Shown here: one piece after another, positions 34,201 to 41,304 of the stretch
How positions within the stretch are numbered: the stretch's first letter is position 1
Layout of the letters: each line of letters begins with the position of its first letter
Assembly (NCBI GenBank): GCA_015680685.1
Contig: MNCI01008086.1
Span: 1,253,139 to 1,294,442 of the forward strand
Reading direction: 5' to 3'
Length of the DNA: 41,304 bases
From: Gnetum montanum
Taxonomy: Eukaryota; Streptophyta; Gnetopsida; Gnetales; Gnetaceae
Notes under the pieces: generated by a model
Databases searched by the model: none
What the model was told of the DNA's origin: nothing
Seen by the model: only the letters and a program-made list of their open reading frames with translations
Position numbers and translations under genes: made by a program

Positions 34201-34461
34201 ATTACAGCATATTCAATAAACAGAACCCATAAACAAAAGGCAATAAACACAAATACTGCAGACATGAAGCAGGCAATTATCATAACGTAGGAACAGCACA
34301 CGTTCAATTACAAAGGACAAGCACTTTAAAGAAACTCACCTGCGGGACTCCATCTTTAAATAGGAACGTGGTAGCTTAAAATCAAACTCCAAACCCGTGC
34401 CTTCTGCTTGCATAGTTGAATAGATGCTGGTATTTTGGCCGGGAAAAGAATAGCAGGGCAT
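22227..34461 (-). CDS. GONST1: GONST1/2-type Golgi GDP-mannose transporter, nine exons, intact
   Basis: A nucleotide-sugar transporter of the DMT superfamily, expected to move GDP-mannose into the Golgi lumen in exchange for GMP. Exons (- strand): 34461-34340, 33531-33303, 33212-33073, 32514-32385, 32031-31933, 29064-28910, 26532-26416, 22546-22449, 22270-22227. All eight introns are GT-AG and phases join without a stop: 1134 nt, 377 aa (361 aa from the in-frame ATG at 34413). Key motifs are LSYCISSCSMILLNKIVLSS, INVAMVSILKN, GLLGLAISFTSMWFLHQTG and the substrate-site GSLNK (residues 334-338 of the long form), followed by IPLSIAGILLFNV. It ends FARAKAS. Plant GONST1 is about 333 aa; the extra length is N-terminal. 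GONST2 is an alternative assignment. It is the only intact gene in the window. Confidence 0.93.
22449..22546 (-). CDS. GONST1: GONST exon 8 (GSLNK motif)
   Basis: Acceptor ATTGTAG, donor TTTG|GTGAGT. Encodes SLVGSLNKIPLSIAGILLF and NVSTSTGNLLSILFG. The GSLNK pentapeptide corresponds to the GALNK nucleotide-binding motif of fungal GDP-mannose transporters. It lies 3.9 kb from exon 7. Confidence 0.94.
23061..23413. repeat. Tandem duplication, 172-bp period, ending in TTC microsatellite
   Basis: Copies 23061-23232 and 23233-23413 align almost throughout (shared blocks include ATGGCCTCCCAATCATAT and AATTGTTCATGCATGAAAAT). Both end in (CTT)n tracts that differ in length. Reverse complemented, the block CCTAGCCTTATCC followed by ACATGA..GGCTTCAT resembles a motif widespread in plant repeats; related pieces occur near 25213-25250 and 27950-27990. 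Confidence 0.85.
25401..25503. repeat. Possible small fold-back element
   Basis: CTGTGACTGAAAACATCGG at the left faces an inverted CTGTGATTAAAAAGTCGG at the right, giving an imperfect hairpin of about 100 bp. No clear target duplication was seen. Confidence 0.3.
26416..26532 (-). CDS. GONST1: GONST exon 7
   Basis: Acceptor TATGCAG, donor ATAG|GTGAG. Encodes PLIRLPTFWMVITLSGLLGL and AISFTSMWFLHQTGPTTY, near-invariant in plant GONST1/2. Confidence 0.94.
   Translation of the reverse strand, partial: AFDKVANILDGYNFEWIAGSCHQFHINVVLAPDWSHNL
26980..27155 (+). pseudogene. LINE reverse transcriptase fragment
   Basis: The + strand encodes LSKMKNGKAIGPCNIPIEA, a stop, KALGK, then after a frame change YLTILYNNKAL and KRIP. 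This follows the non-LTR RT pattern (LKKMKxGKAxGPDxIPIEVWKxLG ... WLTxLFNKI ... MP), closest in form to RTE-type plant LINEs. Only the N-terminal RT region survives, antisense inside intron 6. Confidence 0.75.
28500..28715 (+). mobile_element. Possible LINE 3' end
   Basis: A GC-richer block ending TGTAACTGTTTTGTTCTGTG, then an AATAAA signal (28690) and a short A-rich tail (AAAGAAAAGAC). The arrangement resembles retroposed 3' ends, but no coding part is joined to it and no target duplication was found. Confidence 0.3.
28910..29064 (-). CDS. GONST1: GONST exon 6
   Basis: Acceptor CATCAG, donor AAAC|GTAAGT. Encodes LTLRKLMDVAKQATKSGNLN, EISMAFLNNCLSLPLGL and a membrane segment ending at WKYIYET. 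The 2868-bp intron 5 precedes it. Confidence 0.92.
31062..31262 (-). pseudogene. Ty3/gypsy RNase H fragment in intron 5
   Basis: The - strand encodes WHFLAQKLNETKKKYSVYEK, ELYAIIQAI, RHYLLQKDFVPFFD and ALQY. This is the gypsy RNase H signature (FSEKLNEAKKKYSTYDKE.. YAIVQALKKWRHYL..EFVLYTDH). A 37-bp stretch coding ELYAIIQAI occurs twice (31131-31167 and 31226-31262), 95 bp apart. It is unrelated to the gag-protease family in the rest of the window, which has no RNase H. Confidence 0.75.
31600..31715 (-). mobile_element. tRNA-derived SINE-like sequence
   Basis: On the - strand an A-box-like TAGCTCATTGTTAAGGC (31680-31696) is followed by a B-box-like GGTTCAATTCC (31644-31654), about 42 nt start to start as in tRNA-type pol III promoters. 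An A-rich tail follows (31600-31622). Cloverleaf arms are poor, so a SINE fragment fits better than a tRNA gene. Confidence 0.45.
31933..32031 (-). CDS. GONST1: GONST exon 5
   Basis: Acceptor TTTATTAG, donor CTCG|GTAAGT. Encodes IISAFCGGVTDMQFHAVGY, then SWQILNCFLTASYS, exactly 33 codons in phase 0. Confidence 0.9.
32385..32514 (-). CDS. GONST1: GONST exon 4
   Basis: Acceptor TTTGCAG, donor GATG|GTATT. Encodes LQHINVAMVSILKNAANLVT, ALGEIYLFRK and VWAALFLM, one of the best conserved blocks of the family. Confidence 0.93.
33073..33212 (-). CDS. GONST1: GONST exon 3
   Basis: Acceptor TTTGTAG, donor ACAG|GTTTG (weak but GT). Encodes NLVSVTVILCLRFFG, TTEPLTWKLIRVWSPVN and IIFVGMLLTSIY, matching the second membrane region of GONST proteins. 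It is separated from exon 2 by only a 90-bp intron. Confidence 0.93.
33303..33531 (-). CDS. GONST1: GONST exon 2
   Basis: Acceptor TTGGCAG, donor CAG|GTGCT. Encodes the acidic cytosolic N-terminus (DLDYRTEEENIDLRSEEHG) and the first membrane segment with the highly conserved SGLSYCISSCSMILLNK, ending LMVYQ in phase 0. Confidence 0.93.
34340..34461 (-). CDS. GONST1: GONST exon 1 with two in-frame starts
   Basis: The donor is CAG|GTGAGT. The first in-frame ATG (34459-34461) gives MPCYSFPGQNTSIYST before the second at 34411-34413 (MQAEGTGLEF). An in-frame TGA lies 12 bases upstream of the first ATG, so the ORF cannot extend further. Scanning would favour the upstream ATG if it is in the transcript. 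The segment is poorly conserved and cytosolic in the family. Confidence 0.75.
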
Positions 34462-36040
34462 GCCACAGATTCAGTTTACAGGAAGTTAAACCTCCATTGA
34501 TAGTGCGGCGATACTGGAAATCTATTGCGCTGTGGCATCTCTGTCATCCCGAATTGCGATACAGGTGAGTCCAATTGCAGTCGAACAGAACATTTGCAAG
34601 AGTCATGCGACGATATTATTCGTCGGAGGAGACTAGAGGGGCAACTGGCTACCAATTTCGTCTTTCTGTCCCGTTTGACCTTACTCTGTCCAGGCGTCCA
34701 CCATCTCTGAATTTGGACATTGTTTATGCCGGAAAGCACGACTGTACTAGAGGCCGTACCTTTGGTATCAGTTCCATGATTCTTGTTTATGTTGTACCTG
34801 AAAAGATAAATGCTACCCATGTTGCTGTATTTCAATATTTGACATGACAGATTGGAAGTGACGACCGGAAATTGCTTCCCGTAACGGAACTCTTTGCCAA
34901 AACTTTATGATTCAAGTACGGTAGGGCAGCAAAACGTCTCACCGTGTTACAGTCTTCGCATCAGATATTTTCCACCGCCTTGGAGACGACTTCGACAATT
35001 CTACCTAGATGTGTTGGACTATAGTGAAGATAGTATCAACCATCTGGCGCAATGCTTAAGAATGCTGGAAACCTTTGTGGCATGTTGTTGACTAGTTCCA
35101 TGTTGGTACCATACATCACGGATAGCTTTTAGAGGTAGACCAAGTCAGCAACGATTATCCATCTTGACAAACATGTTTTAATTAATTCGTGCTTGATCAA
35201 TACAACGTACCAGCTTTACTCGGAGGATAAGGCAACGTGAATTGCTTTTAATCCAGAAACCGCGGTTGCGGGGCATAAATTTCGATGGCTCATGTATGGC
35301 CTTTTATAAAATAACTTTTGGGTGTCCTGAGATCATCAAGAGGTTTTGCGTATTTTACGATCATCTCTCTCCAGCGTCATCGAAAACTTCCAAGGTTTCG
35401 TCCATGGATTTGACATGGCATTCCCACTTCAAATTCAGAATTCCCTTTTATTTTTATTTTTAACAAAAAACTTGTGGGTGTTAACTCATCATACAATTGA
35501 GAAAACATTATAAAAATGGATTAGTTAGCTTAGGCATAACTTTTCGCAGCGTATGTTCAGAAAAAAACATTGCTGTCGACGTGGCAAGATAAAAAAAAAA
35601 ACAAAACAAAAAAACCGTATAATTAGTGACTATTTGGTATCGTTTTAAGCAATGATGGAACTCGCTAGCGGTAAGTAAGGTGACGCTAACGTAGGAGAGC
35701 ACACGGAGCAATCAATCATGTGGGGGCTGAGGCATTGTCTTTAGCAAACTCGAAGGGCAAGGATGCCCTAGTAAACTGAGGTTGAGCATATGCCTCTTCC
35801 AAAGATCCATCAATTGCATTTAGCGTAGATATGGGTATTATCAAGGCAAAGGGTAATTCTAGGTTGGTTGTCTAGGACCATAAGTCTAGGGAGGGAATTA
35901 GTAGAACAAGGTCGGTGGTATGAATCAAAGGGATCAACAACTTCGTCAAGAACCTAGAATTGCTTGTGATGGGAGGTGACATGGCAATGTTTAAGGACTA
36001 AGTCAGGTTTGAGCATACACATGAGGTGCTAGTTCGCATT
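34462..36040. other. Upstream region of the transporter gene; no gene recognised
   Basis: 34462-35100 is less AT-rich than its surroundings and presumably includes the 5' UTR and promoter of the - strand gene. Open frames on both strands overlap here (for example 34575-34847 on +, 34476-34835 on -), with a good + strand donor sequence CAG|GTGAGT at about 34564-34572, but none resembles a known protein. 35100-36040 shows nothing I can assign, apart from a poly-A stretch at 35591-35612. Confidence 0.5.
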
Positions 36041-36910
36041 TGATGAGTAGTGAGCATCCCCTTCACCAACTATACAAATCACAAACATATATATGTGATC
36101 TGATCGAATTCCGTGGAACTTTTAGACCCAAAGTGTCTCACATAACTAGGTGTTTTGTTGATGGTTGTTGTCTTCCCAATCATCACTTGTGCGAGTTTAG
36201 TGGGTATATTTAAGTGAGATTGAGGCATAAAATATTTATGTTTTTTTATTTTTATTATTAAAATATTGAAATAGTAAAATGACTAAAATATTAAATTTTA
36301 ACTACATATGTATTTGAGGATATTCTAAGCTATCCTAAGCATTAAGCATCCATTCCCACTTTCCATATCCATCCTAAACATGTATTAATGTTACTAGGTT
36401 ACCAAGTGTCTACTATTGGGCAAACCAAGTATTCATTGTTGGGATTACCAAATGTTAATACATTATGCTCAAAGTGGTCGTGCTTATGCTATTATGGAAT
36501 AAAATATTAATTTCTTAAGTGTGAAAAAGTAAAATGCATTCAAGATAAAATGCTTGGAAATAAACTAAATGCTAATCCAAGCTTTGTAATGAAAGAAATC
36601 AATGTCGATTTTATTATCATCATGCAAAAGTATTCAGGTACATCTTGCACTCAAATAAAACTCTATTTGATCAGTTTAATCCATGTTACAAACACTCAAA
36701 GGGAAATTTGGCTAAGTCTTGTGAAAATAAACTACAAGAGCTTCACTGTTGAAATGACAAAAGGTGTCATAAATGTAGATAGTACATGCATTTATATAGG
36801 CTTAAGGTGGAATGACATCAATGCATATCCATCAACATATCTAAGGATATGTCAACAAGGTTACATCAACACATGCTTATTGATGTAGCTGACTTGATGA
36901 CACTTCATCA
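36041..36910 (-). repeat. G4 3' LTR, diverged relative of the G family
   Basis: Starts TGATGAGTAGTGAG and ends TTCATCA, then TACC. It shares with the G1 LTR the GTTGTCTTCCCA, GGGATTACCAA and CTCAAAGTGGTCGT blocks in the same order, and a TATATAAATG box (- strand) near 36790-36799. It clearly belongs to a different subfamily. No partner 5' LTR in the same orientation was found. Confidence 0.75.
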
Positions 36911-37129
36911 TACCTCTATGAATGACTGAGAACTTGTCCTTGAGTGAACAAAAGTGGAATCGAGTTGCTTACAAAATTTGAGGGATATGGAACTAATTAT
37001 GGACTGCTAATAATAAACAACTTTGAGGCCCATATTACAAAATATTCAAGTGTATGAGAGGAATCAAAATTGGACACAATATAAAAATTAGCGATCCCTT
37101 GTATAAAATTAGCCAAGATGGAGTTGTCA
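36911..37129 (-). other. G4 internal, 3' non-coding
   Basis: Begins TACC(T)CTATGAATGACTGAGAAC, a weak echo of the G1 tract (TACCCCCATGACTGAATAA), supporting the LTR edge. No ORF. Confidence 0.5.
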
Positions 37130-38340
37130 CACCATGCCTAGTGGTGGAGGCTCCTATGACTTAGATGGTCCTTCCTCATGTCCTGGTCTAGTTGGTGGTC
37201 TAGGCTACCCTGTTGCTGCTAATCCATCTCAAAACGTAAAGGCATCCAACAATGCCTTCATCTTCTCCTCTTTGCTTCATGAATTGTTAATGGTCCAACC
37301 AACATCACCTAGATTGGCTAGTGTTGGTATATCCCACTGGCATGACATTGTCGAAAACATTTCTTTTATATTTACAAACCAAGCTATAAATTATTTATGT
37401 TCAATGTTAAACATATGGACAAGGTTTTACAATTCCTAGTGATCACTTATCCTTCTGGTTAAGTTCTCAATAATTGATCATTGATCTTCAAATTTGCTAT
37501 TGAGAACCTTAAGCTCCACATTAACTATCTCTAGCTTTTGCTTTGTCTCCTTATGAAGCTTGAACTCTACCTCATAGAGGAGGTAGGAGCTAGCCACTTG
37601 CTTTTCTAACTCTAACCTTGATCTTCCTATGGTTAGCATTGCCAAGTTTGCATATTGGAGGTTGGCTAACTCCATATATTTAGTCATCTCAATTTGTAAC
37701 TCCTTCATGAAGATTTCAGCTTGATTGTATGCATTAAGTCTATCAAAGATAAGTTGTCATGCATCATCTCTTTTTTGGAGTTATTGGATGGCTTTTTTTA
37801 CCTTTGTTTTTGCCAACTCATTTTCTTTTTTAGTTACCTCTTTGAGCATTCCAACCTAATCCCTATAATAATTCTTCACTTTTTTATATTTTAGGGCTTC
37901 ATTTTTCCAAGCGGTGATCTTGATGGTAGTCTTTTATCAAACAATTCAAACTTCCTCCATTGAGAGATTTCTATTCTCTGCAGCTAACCTCCTAACATCT
38001 TGGTTTATCTTGACATGATGTTCTTATTGTTGGTGGATGTATTCTAGTAGTTGCTCTTTTTGCTTTTTAGCCTTCTGTAAAGTTATGTTTTTTCAACACA
38101 CATCTCAGGGGTATAGTTCATATAATTCATTGCATCTTCAGATAGTGATGTATCCAAGACTGCTAACTTATTGGAATTCATAACCTCCTTAAGTCTTTAT
38201 TAAAGCTATTGGAAAGCTTCTTCTCTAGTAAAATCTAGCTAGAGAATGGTAGGGTCTGACAAGCAAGCTCTCAATATCAAAATCTCTACTACCAACCATT
38301 GATTATTGCTAGTGGCTTTCTTGAGTTACGATTGTGTAAT
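37130..38340 (-). pseudogene. G4 decayed coiled-coil ORF
   Basis: Read on the - strand from about 38340, interrupted frames give a continuous heptad-rich, Lys/Glu-rich protein: LAVLDTSLSEDAMNYMNY, KKQKEQLLEYIHQ, VRRLAAENRNLSMEEV, AWKNEALKYKKVKNYY, then an intact stretch (37708-37478) with MKELQIEMTKYMELANLQYA and KLEIVNVELKVLNSKFEDQ. Beyond it a stop-broken Pro/Gly-rich end (about 37400-37130) contains PTRPGHEEGPSKS. I do not recognise the family. Position inside a gypsy LTR suggests a Gag-like or accessory protein of that element. No zinc knuckle, protease or RT is present. Confidence 0.55.
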
Positions 38341-38382
38341 TAGAAGCTTGTTCCTTGTCTCTAGTAGCTACAACTAGGTTGC

Positions 38383-39012
38383 TGATGAGTTATCATCATT
38401 CACTTGCATTGATGCAATCTCGTCGATGCATGGTTTGTTGCATTGATGTGTACACGTCAACACAGTGTCTAGTCTTGCCTATAAATGCGTGTGTACTTAT
38501 TGCATTTATGGCATCCAATCATTAGTTACTAGCAGAACTCTTGCAACTTTTCTTCCTAGATTTAGAATGTTTTCTAAGCGCCTATAGTAAGAGTGAGAAG
38601 TATACAGATCATTATTGAAGCATTGATGTACCTGAGAACAGTAATAAAGATGAACTTTCTTTATAAACCTTGCAGAACTTGGACTTAGCTTAATGTTTTC
38701 ATGCATTTATTATTCATGTGATTTACTTCAATGCATTTGATTAATTAATTAATTTCAAATGATCAATACACATATGTATGACCACTTTGAGCATATGTTA
38801 ACGCTTGGTGATCTCAGTAGCACTTAATGCTTAGTAACCCAATAGCATTGCAACATGTTCAGGATGTGTACGAAAAGTGGGAATAGATGCTTATGTTAGG
38901 ATTAGTTAAGCATTAGTTAGTTATTAGATTAATTAAACACTTATTTACTTTATCTTTAGCATTTAGGTGAATTAATGAAAAACATAAAATGATAAAAAAT
39001 CATTTACCTTAG
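38383..39012 (+). repeat. G5: oppositely oriented G-family LTR, truncated by G3
   Basis: On the + strand it starts TGATGAG (38383) with a TATAAATG box at 38480-38487. From 38760 it is the reverse complement of the G-family LTR middle (TATGACCACTTTGAGCATA, GATGTGTACGAAAAGTGGGA, AAAAAATCATTTACCTTAG). It stops where the G3 LTR begins, so G3 inserted into it or the two were joined there. The internal region is not visible; it could be a solo LTR. Confidence 0.7.
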
Positions 39013-39673
39013 TCATGAGCAACGAGGTACCCCTACGCTCAACCATACGAATACGAGCATTTCACGCATGATCTAGTCGAATTCCAAGGACTAAGTGCTT
39101 ATGCGTCCTTGTGGAACAAGGATGGGTTGGTTGATCGTTGTCTTCCCAAGCTTACATGTATGTCACAACTGTATAGTTAAGTAAGCTTGAGGCATATGAT
39201 TTTTATAGCTTTTATGTTTTTATGTCCTGTGCTAATAAGGGAGAAGAGAGATAACTAAATGACTAATTTATCTTAACTACTCATTAAGTAAGTTCTAACT
39301 AATCCTAACACCAGCATCCCTTCTCACTTGTCGTACACATCCTAAACTAGTGCAATACTATTGGGATTACCAAACACTAATCATTACTGGGTTACCAAGT
39401 GTTANAAGACTCCTTTTCAATTGTGCGCTTGGGCACTATATTTATAGGCTTGGGAGCAACTACTCTAATAATTAAAGTAATCGCTCTAATAATTAGAATA
39501 AACCACTAGAGTAACCACTCTAATAATTAGAATACACCACTAGAGTAACCACTCTAATAATTAGAATAAACTGCTAGAGTAACTGCTCTAATAATTAGAA
39601 TAAATCGTTAGAGTAACTGCTCTAATAATTAGAATAACTGCTAGAGTAACCACTAGAGTCATCGCTCTCATCA
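39013..39673 (-). repeat. G3 3' LTR (661 bp, contains an N)
   Basis: Begins TCATGAGCAACGAGGTACCCC (one change in the usual TGATG) and ends TCTCATCA. The TATAAATA box (- strand) is at 39439-39446. The middle, including the CAAAGTGGTCGTAC block found in the other LTRs, is missing, and a single N sits at 39404 at that point. The U3 end is replaced by a 34-bp tandem array. Confidence 0.85.
39450..39655. repeat. 34-bp tandem array in the G3 LTR
   Basis: The unit CTCTAATAATTAGAATAAAC plus CACTAGAGTAACCA (34 bp) starts at 39484, 39518, 39552, 39586 and 39620, with partial units on both sides. Units differ by a few bases. The array lies upstream of the TATA box, in U3, where other family members carry GATATCG-type units. 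Confidence 0.9.
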
Positions 39674-41304
39674 TACCCCCATGACTGAATAAAAACTTAT
39701 CCTCGATTCCTTACAAAATATTGGGAAGGTATGGGATTATTAACTAATTGACAACTGATGGTGGAATGGGATGACAGACTCAACATGCCCAATGAACGGA
39801 TCAATAAGCATATTACAATATTAGTATTCATGACCATTGTGGTGAACACTCGTACATAAATGACATCCAAGCCTTTATTTGGCAACTTGAAGAGAAAAAG
39901 AGAGAAAGAAGATGAATCATGTTGCCACCAATGCTAAGATTGCGCCTTCCATTGTTTATCCATAGCCACACCACCAAACTTGCTCCTTTCATAAATGCTC
40001 CAGTTCTGGTCCATCTTGAGTGCTTCCTCCAAGCCCAGTCCATTGTTTGTACGATTGCCATTTGCACACACAACACAGTCACAAATGAGCAAGGATAGAT
40101 AAACCACAATGCAGTTGATACCTTGCCTCGATATGAAATGCATTGGCTAAGTTGTGGTTATGGCAGAAACTGGTTCGGAGATTTATCATAGATGACTACC
40201 CAAGGTGTAGGGGTTAGGCAAATAGTAAAATGGAGAAAATTGAAAAATTTGTGTTAGGGCCCTCACAACTAAAAGCGAACCTCTGGTAGCTATAAGATGG
40301 AAAAACATGAGGAACAAGAGAGATGAAAAATATCAACGGCAACACCAATAAAATGGATTCATGGATGGGGATGAAATAAGAAATGCTTGACTGCAGGAAA
40401 TGTTTAAGGGAAAGAAGTTAACAATTGCACCAAAAATAAATGCCAGTGGGTCCTCCCCAAAGCAGGCTCATGCCCTTTATGCCTTGACAAACCCACAAAC
40501 CAAAGAGTCCATAGGCTCTAGAAATGTCATTTGGAAGTAAGAGTTAAAAACTTACCCACAAGAATTCACCAAAGAAAAATAATGCATCAATCCAGAAATG
40601 GACTAATGATAGAACCAACAATGAGGTGGAAAAATGGGGAGAAAGATGGAGAGGAGAGAATGGAATAGAATCCCAAGAACAAGGTTGTGTAAAGTCCCTT
40701 GTGTATTTTATGGTTAATGTGACTAAGGAAAACTCATCCCAAATATAGACTCAAACAAACCACATTCAGTGACTTGGCATCAACACACTTAACCAATCCA
40801 TCTAATTGAAGCAACAAGAATGCTTCCACAAAGAGTCACCACCATTCCGAGGAGAGCGAGATGGAGAAGCAAGAAGTGAGAAAGGGCCATAGTTAGAGGG
40901 AACCTTCAGGCATGGGTAACATTTCTTTCCAATTCCATAACCAGTGCTTGTAGCCCATATTGCTTTATTATGTCTAAGGGGTGTGCTTTGAATTCTCACC
41001 TTTTTTTTCTTTTTTTTTATGCATGAGAACCACACCATGCAAAGACTTATTTTTATTCACTTGGCTTCTTGATTTTTGAACAATGTCAAAATGGTAGAAA
41101 ACCCAAGAAAAAGCATCCAAACACCTAAGAGAATGGCCAGCACCAATGCATTGAATCCCCTTGAAGTCACACTCTTTTCATCCTTTGAGTCTTTCCTTGG
41201 TTTGAAAAATACTTAGCCACCAATTCATTAACAATTTACTTAGAAAAAAGAGAACTGTATAGTTTCAAGCCAAAGGAGACCATAGAGTTGTATCAATGAG
41301 TGGA
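39674..41304 (-). other. G3 conserved non-coding tail
   Basis: Homologous to G1 3047-4640 and G2 13071-14320. It contains the GATTACCAAG-free tail with the conserved stem block (40440-40526). Short ORFs (for example 40143-39934) match G1 only at DNA level, with frame changes, so they are not counted as genes. Confidence 0.75.
40440..40526 (-). ncRNA. G3 copy of conserved tail block (candidate RNA structure)
   Basis: Third copy of the block at 3776-3860. GTGGGT (40446-40451) and ACCCAC (40491-40496) again span 51 nt. The inner CAGG/CCTG pair has one mismatch here. Confidence 0.35.

Larger units (their letters stand above)
39013..41304 (-). mobile_element. G3: partial gag-protease-family element running off the right edge
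   Basis: 3' LTR (39013-39673), the same TACCCCCATGACTGAATAA edge as G1, and then the conserved non-coding tail in the same order as G1 and G2. Gag, protease and 5' LTR would lie beyond the window. Tail similarity to G1 (3047 onward) is evident over the whole 1.6 kb. Confidence 0.85.

Noticed and set aside
34575-34847. Possible divergent 90-aa gene
   Set aside because: No recognisable domain, overlapped by an equally long open frame on the other strand, and no supporting splice partner.
37134-37439. Plus-strand ORF of 101 codons
   Set aside because: Lies opposite the decayed minus-strand frame that continues the coiled-coil ORF; likely an antisense shadow.
39450-39655. CRISPR array
   Set aside because: The repeats are directly contiguous with no unique spacers and sit in an LTR of a plant nuclear retroelement; it is a minisatellite.

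Overview
This window is nuclear DNA of a seed plant. The evidence is a spliced nine-exon gene whose product matches plant GDP-mannose transporters, together with plant-type Ty1/copia and Ty3/gypsy LTR retrotransposons, a Tourist-like MITE and LINE/SINE remnants. The multi-kilobase AT-rich introns and layered retrotransposons would suit a large, repeat-rich genome such as a gymnosperm's, but the sequence does not prove the taxon.

Left part (1-21.6 kb): a nest of transposons. An old copia element (copia-1, + strand) lies in three pieces (about 1528-2253, 9206-9476 and 21459-21650), and a 250-bp MITE sits in its first piece. A gypsy element (G1, 2254-9205, - strand, TSD ACAAG) split its RNase H region. 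A second copia element (copia-2, 9477-21453, + strand, TSD ATACT) split it again further downstream. Copia-2 was in turn split in its integrase/RT region by a second gypsy copy of the same family (G2, 12055-19002, - strand, TSD A/GTCGT). The first 1.65 kb is an almost perfect 794-bp-arm palindrome around a single N, probably an assembly join.

G1, G2 and the partial copy G3 at the right end (39013 to the edge) belong to one family. G1 and G2 have a tRNA-Asp-type primer site, a gag and an aspartic protease, but no reverse transcriptase, RNase H or integrase. In their place is a 1.5-1.8 kb conserved non-coding tail, shared by all three copies. This looks like a non-autonomous gag-protease family and is the most interesting system in the window.

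Middle (22.2-34.5 kb): one intact gene on the - strand, a GONST1/2-type Golgi GDP-mannose transporter of 361 or 377 aa in nine exons (22227-34461). Every junction is GT-AG and every phase joins. Its large introns hold a LINE RT fragment, a gypsy RNase H fragment, a SINE-like tRNA-derived sequence and a 172-bp tandem duplication.

Right part (34.5-41.3 kb): about 1.6 kb of upstream DNA with no recognised gene, then a more distant gypsy LTR with a decayed coiled-coil ORF behind it (36041-38340, - strand), an oppositely oriented truncated LTR (38383-39012), and G3. All transposon proteins are broken by stops and frameshifts. The transporter is the only gene that looks functional.
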